Assembly: GCA_963205315.1 (NCBI GenBank)
Contig: CAUJIO010000030.1
Location: 28,084-92,083, forward strand
Length of the DNA stretch: 64,000 nucleotides
DNA from: Pseudomonadota bacterium
GTDB taxonomy: Bacteria > Pseudomonadota > Alphaproteobacteria > Rhizobiales > Aestuariivirgaceae
Reading direction: 5' to 3'
Shown here: in pieces, positions 17,030-25,404 of the stretch
Numbering within the stretch: position 1 is the stretch's first letter
How the letters are laid out: every line of letters begins with the position of its first letter
Program-made: the position numbers and the translations under genes
The notes under the pieces: model-generated
Seen by the model: only the letters and a program-made list of their open reading frames with translations
Database searches by the model: none
Told to the model about the DNA's origin: nothing

Positions 17030-17806
17030 CTAGGCCCAACCACGCCAGCGATAGACATAAAGGCCCAGCCATTCCTTCAGCGCCTTGGTCGATAGCATCA
17101 AACTGGCCGCATCCGGCAGCACGGGCAAGGGAAACGGCAATCCCCCGGCTCTGCCTCCTGCATCGGTCGAGGCCGGCACAACCGCCATGCCGGCCTTGTG
17201 GAAGATCGCCACAGAACGCGGCATGTGCAGGGCGGACGTCACCAGCAACCCGCTGCTGAAGCCTTTCTGCTTCCAGATGTCACGCGAGAAGATTGCATTC
17301 TCGTAGGTGTTGCGGCTCCGGGGTTCGACAAGGATGGCGCTGCGGTCGATGCCGAGCGACACAAGCAGATCAGCCATTGCCTCTGCCTCGACCTGGCCTG
17401 TTCCGCTGCCGAACGTTGCGCCTCCGGACAGCAGCAGCATCTTCGCCTTCCCGGCCTTGAAGATCCGATACGCATGCAGGACACGATCGCCCGCCTCGCT
17501 GAGATCCGGGTAGGGATTGACATCGCCTGGAGGTCCCATGGCACCGCCGAGAACAATCGCCACATCGGAATCGGGATAGGTTTCAACCCTCAATGCCGGA
17601 AACTGATCCTCCAGACTGGCTGTCAGATAGCCCGCAACATAGGGTGTCGAAAGGCTCCACAGCACGAGGGTCAGCACCATGCTGAGAATGGCAGTTGGAC
17701 GCGGGTGCCGCCAGAGCGATGCTATCGTCACGATCAACAGTGTCAACAGCACCAGTCCAAGGGGAAAGGCCAGTACGGAGAGAACCTTGTCGGCAAGAAT
17801 GGACAT
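17030..17806 (-). CDS. YdcF/DUF218-family membrane protein
   Basis: This 258-residue protein has two N-terminal transmembrane helices (VLAFPLGLVLLTLLIVTIASL and AILSMVLTLVLWSLSTPYVAG) and a C-terminal DUF218 domain. The domain shows VAIVLGGAMG, LLLSGGA and LLVTSALHMPRSVAIF, the pattern of YdcF/SanA/ElyC proteins. Family members such as ElyC and SanA affect envelope and peptidoglycan-lipid carrier homeostasis in Enterobacteriaceae; that role here is by analogy. It is convergent with the sugar ATPase gene. Confidence 0.88.
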   Translation of the reverse strand: MSILADKVLSVLAFPLGLVLLTLLIVTIASLWRHPRPTAILSMVLTLVLWSLSTPYVAGYLTASLEDQFPALRVETYPDSDVAIVLGGAMGPPGDVNPYPDLSEAGDRVLHAYRIFKAGKAKMLLLSGGATFGSGTGQVEAEAMADLLVSLGIDRSAILVEPRSRNTYENAIFSRDIWKQKGFSSGLLVTSALHMPRSVAIFHKAGMAVVPASTDAGGRAGGLPFPLPVLPDAASLMLSTKALKEWLGLYVYRWRGWA

Positions 17807-17841
17807 GCATTTCTCCCGTCTGAAGCGTTCAGCGCTGCAAG

Positions 17842-18663
17842 TCAGTCGACCGTCGACAGGAACGTGCAGGTGTCCCCGGCAATCACCGCGGTACTCAACC
17901 GTCCCGTCGCGAAGGCCTTCGTATCGACATTGATGCGATTGACCCGAATGTCTGGCAGAGTAACCGGCGTATGGCCGTGCACGATGCGCTTTCCGAAATT
18001 TTTCCTCGACGACAGGAACGGCTCACGGATCCACATCAGTTCTTCGGGATGTTGATGCTCCAGATCGAAGGCCGGATTGACACCGGCGTGGGCGAAGAAA
18101 AAATCATCGGTCTCATGACTGTATCGCGTCGCGATCAGGAATGACTTGTGTGATGGCGGCAGCACACGCAGCAGCTCGCGGCGCAGATGTTCGCGCCCCT
18201 CCGGCGACAACGGCAGCCGGGGACGCAGGCCATAGGAAACAAGCGTCTCGATGCCGCCAAATTTCGCCCACGCGTCCAGCATGTCCGCAGAGCCCAGGAG
18301 GTCGATCATCACCTGCTCGTGATTGCCGCGCAGGAAGACATGTTGGTCGCACGGACTTGCACCTGCCGCGAGATGCGTGAGCACTTCGCGGCTCTCCGGC
18401 CCCCTGTCGACATAGTCTCCGAGAAACACCAGAAGCGACGGTGGCGAGCCACGTTCCGCAAGATCGCGGCTGATGCGATCCTCGAGCTCGATCAGCAGGT
18501 CGTAGCGGCCGTGAATATCGCCGACCGCATAGACCACGCGCTTCTCCGCCGGCACAGGGGCAGGATGCAGTTTGTCAGGTTGCGATTTCCGCCGGAACGG
18601 CGTGAAAGAGCGTAACCTGTCTCTGATCGAGACCGGGGGGGCGGGAGGATTGTTGCCTGTCAT
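17842..18663 (-). CDS. Metallophosphoesterase (PPP-type Ser/Thr phosphatase-like)
   Basis: This 273-residue calcineurin-like phosphoesterase has the full metal-site series: VGDIHGRYDLL, FLGDYVDRGPES, FLRGNHEQVM, a later FFFAHAGVNP and IVHGHTPV. This is the bacterial PPP family (PrpA/ApaH relatives), which dephosphorylates phosphoproteins or dinucleoside polyphosphates. It may form a minus-strand pair with the ydcF-like gene 35 bases downstream. The gene is divergent from ugd, separated by 234 bases that should hold both promoters. Confidence 0.88.
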   Translation of the reverse strand: MTGNNPPAPPVSIRDRLRSFTPFRRKSQPDKLHPAPVPAEKRVVYAVGDIHGRYDLLIELEDRISRDLAERGSPPSLLVFLGDYVDRGPESREVLTHLAAGASPCDQHVFLRGNHEQVMIDLLGSADMLDAWAKFGGIETLVSYGLRPRLPLSPEGREHLRRELLRVLPPSHKSFLIATRYSHETDDFFFAHAGVNPAFDLEHQHPEELMWIREPFLSSRKNFGKRIVHGHTPVTLPDIRVNRINVDTKAFATGRLSTAVIAGDTCTFLSTVD

Positions 18664-18897
18664 GTGCTGTGTAGGCCGGTATCTTCAATCGTCATGAACC
18701 CGGATGAATCATACACGGATCGTGAATGCAAGCCTGAGATGGTGAACACAGAAACGTTAAATTTGACGGTTATTTTTACTACATTGCCAAGTTTTCGGCC
18801 CGCAAGTGGCGGTGGAGCGTGCCCTCGTCACGAAAAGCCACTATATTCGCAACCAACAGGCATTGTGAAATTTGACGACGGGAAAGCGGTAACCATC

Positions 18898-20262
18898 ATG
18901 AAATTGACAGTCATCGGGGCGGGATATGTTGGCCTCGTATCGGCAGCGTGCTTTGCGGACTTCGGTTATGAAGTGACATGTGTCGACAAGGATCCACGCA
19001 AGATTGCGGCCCTCGAGAATGGCCGCATTCCGATTTATGAGCAGGGCCTCGAACCCATCGTTGCCAGCAACCGCCAGGCGGGCCGGCTGGTGTTTACCGA
19101 AAATCTTAAAGATGCCGTTGCCAGCGCCGATGTGGTGCTGATCGCAGTCGGAACCCCGACGCGCGAAGGCGAGGATGCCGCCGACCTTTCCTATGTCTAT
19201 GCCGCCGGCGAAGAGATCGCCCGTGCCATGCAGGGCTTTACCGTCATCGTGACAAAGTCGACCGTGCCGGTGGGCACGGCCGCCAAGCTTCGTGCCATCA
19301 TCGCCAAGGCCAGGCCGGATGGCGATTTCGAAGTTGCCTCGAACCCGGAATTCATGCGCGAAGGCTCGGCCGTCGAGGATTTCCTGCGGCCTGATCGCGT
19401 GGTGATCGGCGTCAACTCGGAGCGCGCCGAACTGGCATTGCGCCAGCTCTATCGGCCGCTCGCCGCCAAGGATGTGCCGATTGTCGCCACGTCTTGCGAG
19501 GCGGCCGAGATCATCAAATATGCCGCCAATACATTTCTCGCCACCCGTATCGCCTTCGTGAACCAGCTCGCCGATCTGTGCGAGCGCGTCGGCGCCGACA
19601 TCCAGGACGTTGCCCGCGGCATGGGCCTCGACAAGCGCATTGGCCTGCAGTTCCTCAACCCTGGACCAGGCTTCGGCGGCTCCTGCTTCCCGAAGGATAC
19701 GCGTGCCCTCGCCGCGACGGCCCGCACGTATGGCGGTCCTTTCAGCATCGTCGAGAATGTCATCGCCGCCAACGAAGCTCGCAAGAAGGCGCTGGCCGAC
19801 CGGATCCAGAATGCCATCGGCGGCAGCCTGCAAGGCAAAAAGATCGCCATCCTCGGCATCGCCTTCAAGGCGGAAACCGACGACATCCGCGATGCCGCAG
19901 CCCTGACCGTTATCCCCGAACTGCAAAAGCGCGGCGCATCGGTCGCCGCCTTCGACCCGGTCGCCATGGACAATGGCCGCAACGCCTTCGAGTCGGTGCA
20001 GTGGTGCGCCGACGCCTATTCAGCGTCGATCGGAGCTGATGCCGTTGTCGTCCTGACGGAGTGGAACGTGTTCCGTGGTCTGAATCTGACGCGCCTCGCC
20101 AAGGACATGCGCCAGAAGATCCTGATCGATTTCCGCAACCTCTTTGCGCTTCATGATCTCAGGGGCTCAGGGCTCACCTATCATTCCATCGGCCGCAACA
20201 AGGTCACGCCTCCCGTGTCCGACACGTCGGTCATTCCATTCAAGACCGGCCATTCGGCCTGA
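18898..20262 (+). CDS. ugd: UDP-glucose 6-dehydrogenase
   Basis: This 454-residue enzyme oxidises UDP-glucose twice to UDP-glucuronate. The NAD motif GAGYVGLVSA is at residues 7-16. The catalytic Cys stands in PGPGFGGSCFPKDTRA, and FKAETDDIRDA is the C-terminal UDP-binding signature. The ATG at 18898 gives the canonical N-terminus MKLTVIGAGYVGL; the frame is open upstream to 18664, but that extension lacks family similarity and lies in promoter DNA. It is followed nine bases later by a UDP-glucuronate decarboxylase, so the product is UDP-xylose or UDP-glucuronate for surface polysaccharide. Confidence 0.95.
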   Translation: MKLTVIGAGYVGLVSAACFADFGYEVTCVDKDPRKIAALENGRIPIYEQGLEPIVASNRQAGRLVFTENLKDAVASADVVLIAVGTPTREGEDAADLSYVYAAGEEIARAMQGFTVIVTKSTVPVGTAAKLRAIIAKARPDGDFEVASNPEFMREGSAVEDFLRPDRVVIGVNSERAELALRQLYRPLAAKDVPIVATSCEAAEIIKYAANTFLATRIAFVNQLADLCERVGADIQDVARGMGLDKRIGLQFLNPGPGFGGSCFPKDTRALAATARTYGGPFSIVENVIAANEARKKALADRIQNAIGGSLQGKKIAILGIAFKAETDDIRDAAALTVIPELQKRGASVAAFDPVAMDNGRNAFESVQWCADAYSASIGADAVVVLTEWNVFRGLNLTRLAKDMRQKILIDFRNLFALHDLRGSGLTYHSIGRNKVTPPVSDTSVIPFKTGHSA

Positions 20263-20271
20263 GGATAAAGC

Positions 20272-21225
20272 ATGCCCAGATTGTATGAGAGCCGGAAGCG
20301 GATTCTGGTGACGGGTGGTGCGGGCTTTCTGGGTTCGCACCTGATTGACCGGCTGATCGCGCAGGGCCACGAAGTCGTTTGCGCCGACAACCTGTTTACC
20401 GGCACCAAACGCAACATCGAGCACCTTCATGCTCATCCGCGCTTCGAATTCCTGCGCCATGATGTGTGTAACGCACTCAAAGTGGAGGTGGACGAGATAT
20501 TCAATCTGGCCTGTCCCGCATCGCCAGTACACTACCAGCACAACCCGGTGCAGACGACGAAGACATCGGTCCTCGGCGCCCTCAACATGCTGGGCCTTGC
20601 CAAGCGGCTGAAGTGCCGCATTTTCCAGGCTTCGACCAGTGAAGTCTATGGCGACCCGGCGGTTCATCCGCAGACGGAAGACTATTGGGGCAACGTCAAT
20701 CCCATCGGTACGCGCTCCTGCTATGATGAAGGCAAGCGCTGCGCCGAAACCCTGTTCTTTGACTATCACCGTCAGCATGGCGTCGAGATCAAGGTCGCCC
20801 GCATCTTCAATACCTATGGCCCCCGCATGCATCCGCGCGATGGCCGCGTGGTCTCGAATTTTATCACGCAGGCGCTCAATGGCGAGGATATCACCATCTA
20901 TGGCGACGGTTCGCAGACGCGATCCTTTTGCTATATGGATGACCTCATTGAGGGGTTCCTTCGGCTGATGGAGTCGGATGCGTCGGTGACGGGCCCCGTC
21001 AATCTCGGTAATCCCGGCGAATTCACCATGTTGGAACTGGCTCAGAAAGTTCTGGCCATCACCGGCTCCAAATCAAAGCTCATCCATATGCCGCTGCCAT
21101 CAGATGACCCCAAGCAGCGCCGGCCCGATATCACCTTGGCCCGGACAAAACTTGGCTGGGAACCGAAAATCGCGCTGACCGAAGGCCTGGCCCGCACAGT
21201 CGAATACTTCAGCCGATTGGATTGA
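20272..21225 (+). CDS. UDP-glucuronate decarboxylase (UDP-xylose synthase)
   Basis: This 317-residue SDR-family enzyme converts UDP-glucuronate to UDP-xylose. [12 protein letters not shown] is the NAD site, and [29 protein letters not shown] and SCYDEGKR (Tyr-x3-Lys) are diagnostic of [17 protein letters not shown] follows as in the family. A TGAGGATAAAG ribosome site precedes the ATG. It forms a two-gene unit with ugd. The xylose acceptor is unknown; a role for the downstream secreted proteins as partners of that polysaccharide is possible but unproven. Confidence 0.94.
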   Translation: MPRLYESRKRILVTGGAGFLGSHLIDRLIAQGHEVVCADNLFTGTKRNIEHLHAHPRFEFLRHDVCNALKVEVDEIFNLACPASPVHYQHNPVQTTKTSVLGALNMLGLAKRLKCRIFQASTSEVYGDPAVHPQTEDYWGNVNPIGTRSCYDEGKRCAETLFFDYHRQHGVEIKVARIFNTYGPRMHPRDGRVVSNFITQALNGEDITIYGDGSQTRSFCYMDDLIEGFLRLMESDASVTGPVNLGNPGEFTMLELAQKVLAITGSKSKLIHMPLPSDDPKQRRPDITLARTKLGWEPKIALTEGLARTVEYFSRLD

Positions 21226-21380
21226 TAAGGCCAAGCTGCGAGCTTGATCTCCATCAACGACGCAATTCGAACTGCTCTTTACACTTCAATCGAACCTTGT
21301 GCTATGGTCCGATGCGATGCGGCGGGGAGCGGTTGAAGAACCCCTTTCCGCAGGCAGCCGGGCAAAGGGAGATAGTGACC

Positions 21381-24257
21381 ATGCGGCTCACCCGACAGTC
21401 TTCAATCCGTTCGCTTCTGGCGGCCTCGATGCTGACAGCCCTTGCGGCGGTGATGCCCGGTGGTGGAGCGATGCTGCTTGGAACCAGCCAGGCATTTGCC
21501 GATGAGGAGCCACCGCCGCCTCCGCCCCTGCCGGACGATGAGATCACCGCAACACCGGATGATGCCACCCCTTCGGAGGGATCCACTGAGGGAGACAAGG
21601 ACGCCGCGCCGCCAACGGGTGATGGCGCGGAGTTTTCGCCTCTGCAACCCGGTGAAGCCGTTGTCACCCGCTTTTCCCATACGGTCGCGGAACCCGACGC
21701 TGAGGGCCAGCCCGTCACGCTGATCGACGTCGAAGGCATCAGCGCCTCGATCCTGGATATTCGCAGGCCCGGTGAGCCGCCGTCCGGGCAACACTGGATT
21801 GATGAACCGCAGCGCCTCATGATCACCGCAGGCGAGGTCGGGCAGGTATTCGGCGTGGCGCTCAGGCCCCGCGAGGACAGCAAGTCGCCCGACATCTTCC
21901 TGTCAGCCACCTCGGCCTTCGGCCTGCATCGCACCGGCAAGGCTCCTGGCAACACCGAGTGGATGCCTGGCATGTGGGGACCCGATTCCGGCCCCGGCAG
22001 CATTTTCCGCGTTAGCGACGAAACTGGATATCTGGCCGAGAAATTTACCGACGTGAAACTCGACGGCCGCGCCAACACCGGAGCGGCGCTCGGCAACATC
22101 GCCTATGACCAATGGCACAGTAGGCTTGTCGTGTCGGATCTCGAAACCGGCATGATCCACGTCCTGAGTGCGACCACCGGCGAGGATTTCGGCCATTTCG
22201 ATCATGGCACGGCTGGCCGCACCAGCTTTGTCGACGCCGCGACCGGGCAATCCATGTCGCTGCCGCCGGTCGCCTTCGATCCGAAGAGCGCGGCGGATAT
22301 CGAGGAATGCGCCGGCGACTTCGCCACCACGCCAGAGTGCTGGAACATCGCCGATTTCCGCCGCCGCGTCTGGGGCCTGAATGTTCGCAAGGATGCCAGC
22401 GGCGAGGTCCGTCTCTATTATTCTGTCTGGAGCAGCGATGCTTTCGGCAATACGGCCTGGGCTCAGGCCGGCGATGAACGCCGCAATTCCGTCTGGTCGG
22501 TGGCCATCACCGGTGACGGGATGTTCGATGAAGCCACCGTCCGGCGCGAATTTGTCATGCCGGGATTCTGGCCCACAACGCCCGACATGGGCGACAAGGC
22601 CGGTCGTAGCAATGCCGTCTCGGATATTGCCTTCCCGGACTGCGGCCCGCAGGACGTCATGCTGGTGTCCGAACGCGGTGGAATGCGTAATCTCGGGCTC
22701 GACAAAGTTGAGGCATTTTCCAGGCCCTATGAATCGCGCGTGCTGCGCTACGAACGTGGGACCGACGGCATCTGGCGTGCAAAAGGCCGCTACGATGTCG
22801 GCTTCCATGACCGCAGCAAGGACGGTGAGCCCATTGTTTTTGCCAGTGCCGCAGGCGGAGCCGCTTTTGGCTACGGCGTGACGGAGGATGGCCTCATCGA
22901 TACGTCGAAGCCGTCGGAGTCGGTGTGGATGACCGGTGACGGCTTGTGCTCTCCCGCTGGCCCTTGCACCAGTCTGGCGACCGGCGAACATGATGACGAC
23001 AGCGAAGTGCATGGCCTGCAGGGCACGCCCGCGGATGCGCTGGTTGCGGTCGAACCCGACTCAAAGCCCGATACCGCAGCACTCGATCGCTCCTATATGA
23101 TCGACACGGACATAAACATCGGCACCGATGGCGCGCCGATTGCCGAAGAACGCACCCGTAACGATGCTACGCGCATCGGCGACGTGGCGATCTATCAGGT
23201 CTGCGGCGGCGGACCTTTGACTGAAGATGCGGGCGATGAACTGCCTCCCGGTCAACCGCCTGAAGACTGGCCGGTTCATAACCTGAAGATGAGCCATGAG
23301 AAATGGGCATCCTCGGGCCATCGCGTGCAGCGTTCGTGGCATCGCCGTGAAGGGTCCTGGCATGCGGTCGATCGTTCCTGGCACTGGAAGCGGCAGTCCT
23401 ACCACTCGCGCAACGAGTCTTGGCACTGGCGCGGCGTCTCGGCCCATGGCCGCGACCGCAGCTGGCACAAGAAGGGTTTGTCCTCTCATGACAAACGCTA
23501 TTCCTGGCACTCGCGTGACCGCTCATGGCATCTGCGCAGCCGCAGCTTCCACAATAAGGAGCGCAGCTGGGACAATGGCCATGCGAAGGGCAAATCCTAC
23601 CATGTCAAGACACGCAGCTGGAGCGGCGATCACAAGAAGGGTCAGTCCTATCACGTGAAGCCGCGCAGCTGGACAGGCGAACATGTGCGCAGCCGCAGCT
23701 ATCACAACAAGAACCGCTCATGGGGCGACAACAACCCGAACCACGTCAAGGCCCGGTCGTACCACAAGCGTGACAAGACCTGGAGTGACGGCAGGCCCGA
23801 TCACAACAAGGATCGCAGCCGCAATGATGACGGCGGTGGCGGCAAGCACGTGAAGGGCCGCAGCCAGCATGACAAAGGCAAGACCTGGGGTGGTGACGAT
23901 AGGCCGGGGCATGTGAAGGCGAGAAGCGACGCCGACAACAAGCCGAAGCACACCAAGCAGAAGAGCGCTGCCGACGACAGGCCCAAGCATTCGAAACAGA
24001 AGAGTGCTGCCGACGACAGGCCCAAGCATTCGAAGCAGAAGAGCGCTGCTGATGACAGGCCCAAGCATTCGAAGCAGAAGAGCGCTGCCGACGACAGGCC
24101 CAAGCATTCGAAGCAAAAGAGCAAGGCCGACGACAAGCCGAAGCACACCAAACAGAAGAGCAAGGCCGACGACAAGCCGAAGCATGGCAAGGACAGGAAC
24201 GACAGCAAGAAAAAGCTCAAGCACAAGAAGAAGACCAGTGAAACAGTGCCGGCCTAG
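21381..24257 (+). CDS. Large secreted protein with propeller-like head and His/Trp/Arg repeat tail
   Basis: This 958-residue protein has a signal peptide (AASMLTALAAVMPGGGAMLL, ending near QAFADEE), a Pro/Asp/Glu-rich linker to about residue 95, then a ~540-residue head rich in short beta-type repeats (ALGNIAYDQWHSRLVVSD, VWGLNVRKD, IYQVCGGG) that looks like a beta-propeller of uncharacterised type. From residue 645 the tail is pure repeat: twelve heptads of the form S-W/Y-H-x-x-x-R to 728, then alternating 7- and 10-residue units, then 13-residue units. Four of the last are identical (862-913). All share H-x-K-x-R/K-S. The ATG at 21381 follows AAAGGGAG. The C-terminus is extremely basic. Function unknown; envelope or matrix binding is inferred. 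Confidence 0.85.
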   Translation: MRLTRQSSIRSLLAASMLTALAAVMPGGGAMLLGTSQAFADEEPPPPPPLPDDEITATPDDATPSEGSTEGDKDAAPPTGDGAEFSPLQPGEAVVTRFSHTVAEPDAEGQPVTLIDVEGISASILDIRRPGEPPSGQHWIDEPQRLMITAGEVGQVFGVALRPREDSKSPDIFLSATSAFGLHRTGKAPGNTEWMPGMWGPDSGPGSIFRVSDETGYLAEKFTDVKLDGRANTGAALGNIAYDQWHSRLVVSDLETGMIHVLSATTGEDFGHFDHGTAGRTSFVDAATGQSMSLPPVAFDPKSAADIEECAGDFATTPECWNIADFRRRVWGLNVRKDASGEVRLYYSVWSSDAFGNTAWAQAGDERRNSVWSVAITGDGMFDEATVRREFVMPGFWPTTPDMGDKAGRSNAVSDIAFPDCGPQDVMLVSERGGMRNLGLDKVEAFSRPYESRVLRYERGTDGIWRAKGRYDVGFHDRSKDGEPIVFASAAGGAAFGYGVTEDGLIDTSKPSESVWMTGDGLCSPAGPCTSLATGEHDDDSEVHGLQGTPADALVAVEPDSKPDTAALDRSYMIDTDINIGTDGAPIAEERTRNDATRIGDVAIYQVCGGGPLTEDAGDELPPGQPPEDWPVHNLKMSHEKWASSGHRVQRSWHRREGSWHAVDRSWHWKRQSYHSRNESWHWRGVSAHGRDRSWHKKGLSSHDKRYSWHSRDRSWHLRSRSFHNKERSWDNGHAKGKSYHVKTRSWSGDHKKGQSYHVKPRSWTGEHVRSRSYHNKNRSWGDNNPNHVKARSYHKRDKTWSDGRPDHNKDRSRNDDGGGGKHVKGRSQHDKGKTWGGDDRPGHVKARSDADNKPKHTKQKSAADDRPKHSKQKSAADDRPKHSKQKSAADDRPKHSKQKSAADDRPKHSKQKSKADDKPKHTKQKSKADDKPKHGKDRNDSKKKLKHKKKTSETVPA
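23319..24197 (+). repeat. Coding tandem repeats of 21, 30 and 39 bp
   Basis: The tail of the large secreted protein is built from units whose DNA length steps from 21 bp (23313-23564), through mixed 21/30/39 bp, to 39 bp units (23925-24197). Four 39-bp units at 23964-24119 encode the same 13 residues with only a few silent changes, indicating recent duplication. Such arrays can change copy number by slippage. Confidence 0.85.
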
Positions 24258-24286
24258 TGCACCAACGCCAATCGAATAGAATCTCG

Positions 24287-24317
24287 ATGCGGCAGGCAAC
24301 TGCCGCATTTCTTCTTT
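24287..24317 (+). terminator. Rho-independent terminator
   Basis: A nine-base perfect stem, ATGCGGCAG/CTGCCGCAT, closes on a GCAA tetraloop and is followed by TTCTTCTTT. It sits 30 bases after the repeat-protein stop and just ahead of the next gene. It should therefore end or attenuate the upstream transcript. Confidence 0.8.
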
Positions 24318-24342
24318 GCTGCGAACAGGGAGCGTGCGGACC

Positions 24343-25395
24343 ATGAGCCAGTCACCGATGCAATTGATCCGTACTCTGACCATGGCGCTTATGGTCTTTG
24401 CGTCGGCCGGTGCCTGGGCCGGAACGACCGTGATCCATACCAATGAAGCCTATCTCGACGAGGCGCGGAATACGCCGGACTTCAGCATTGACGACAAGCT
24501 TGCCGTCTTCCGGCTGGTGCTGGACGCCCTGCCTCCAACGGTCAAGGTCTATCCGACCGAAAATTACTATTACTTCTGGTTTCACCACAACGGCATCAAG
24601 TATGCGGGCAACATCCGCTTCGACGCCGAGGACCGCGACCAGGGTCTTGTACATTTCAACTACTTCAAGGACTTCACTCCATGGCAGCGGGACGAGGCGG
24701 ATTTCAGCGCTGTCTTGGGCGTGAAGGATGGTGTGAAGGTCAGCAAGGCTGGCAAGCTCAGCTATGATGTGTCCTTCGGCAGCAAGTCCGTCCGCTTCAA
24801 TCTGAATGACTTGTCCGGCGTGAAGCCGCCGCCAGGAGCCATCGGCAAGGGCGAGACCTATATTGGTCCGGTGTTCGATGAATCGGGAATCCGCTTCTTC
24901 CTCGTATTCCACGAAGAGCTGAAGATTTTCATGTTCATCCTCGATGAATCGGCCCCCGCCGCTGATCAGTATGATGTGCCGCCTCAGTCGGACCGGCTGA
25001 CCATTGGCATCCGCTCAGGCTTCGCCTTCTATGCCGACCGCTATGCCGATCGCAAAATTCTCGTCGGCGTGAACCAGATCAACACGTCGGTGAATAACTA
25101 CTTCGACGGGCCCTTCGACCAGTTACCCGACAATTTTATTGAGGGCGAAGCGTTGCGGCGCGCCATCCTTGCCGCCAGCCCGGAGATGAAGGGCGGGATC
25201 GACCGCTTCGGAAATTCGCCCGACAACGAAACGCGCTATCTCATCGCGCCCTATTTGCAATATGAGGATGTGAGTGAGCTCGGCGTCATTGCACAATGTG
25301 CGGCAACCGAAAAGCTCCCCGCCTACTACAATTGCTTTTCCTTCACCGGAGGCGACGAGGGCGATGACCCACCGCCCGATGGCGGCAATCCTTGA
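24343..25395 (+). CDS. Secreted protein of unknown function, partner candidate of the repeat protein
   Basis: This 350-residue protein has a Sec signal peptide (LIRTLTMALMVFASAGAWA, cleavage near residue 26). The mature protein is aromatic-rich (ENYYYFWFHHNGIKYAG) and likely all-beta, and ends in an acidic, Pro-rich GDEGDDPPPDGGNP. The ATG at 24343 is chosen over an upstream frame extension because the signal peptide starts there and GGGAG lies upstream. No family was recognised. It follows the repeat protein in the same direction across a terminator. Its acidic end and the neighbour's very basic tail could interact electrostatically; that is a guess. Confidence 0.75.
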   Translation: MSQSPMQLIRTLTMALMVFASAGAWAGTTVIHTNEAYLDEARNTPDFSIDDKLAVFRLVLDALPPTVKVYPTENYYYFWFHHNGIKYAGNIRFDAEDRDQGLVHFNYFKDFTPWQRDEADFSAVLGVKDGVKVSKAGKLSYDVSFGSKSVRFNLNDLSGVKPPPGAIGKGETYIGPVFDESGIRFFLVFHEELKIFMFILDESAPAADQYDVPPQSDRLTIGIRSGFAFYADRYADRKILVGVNQINTSVNNYFDGPFDQLPDNFIEGEALRRAILAASPEMKGGIDRFGNSPDNETRYLIAPYLQYEDVSELGVIAQCAATEKLPAYYNCFSFTGGDEGDDPPPDGGNP

Positions 25396-25404
25396 CGCTG
25401 ATGT

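Noticed and set aside
18664..18897. Upstream in-frame extension of ugd
   Set aside because: The UDP-glucose dehydrogenase family starts at MKLTVIGAGYVGL; the upstream part is A+T-richer promoter-like DNA with no similarity.
21231..21244. CAAGCT/AGCTTG hairpin after the UDP-xylose synthase gene
   Set aside because: The stem is only six bases with no T-run, too weak to call a terminator.
23925..24197. Regular 39-bp repeats resembling a CRISPR array
   Set aside because: The repeats are contiguous with no unique spacers, keep one reading frame, and encode a 13-residue protein repeat.
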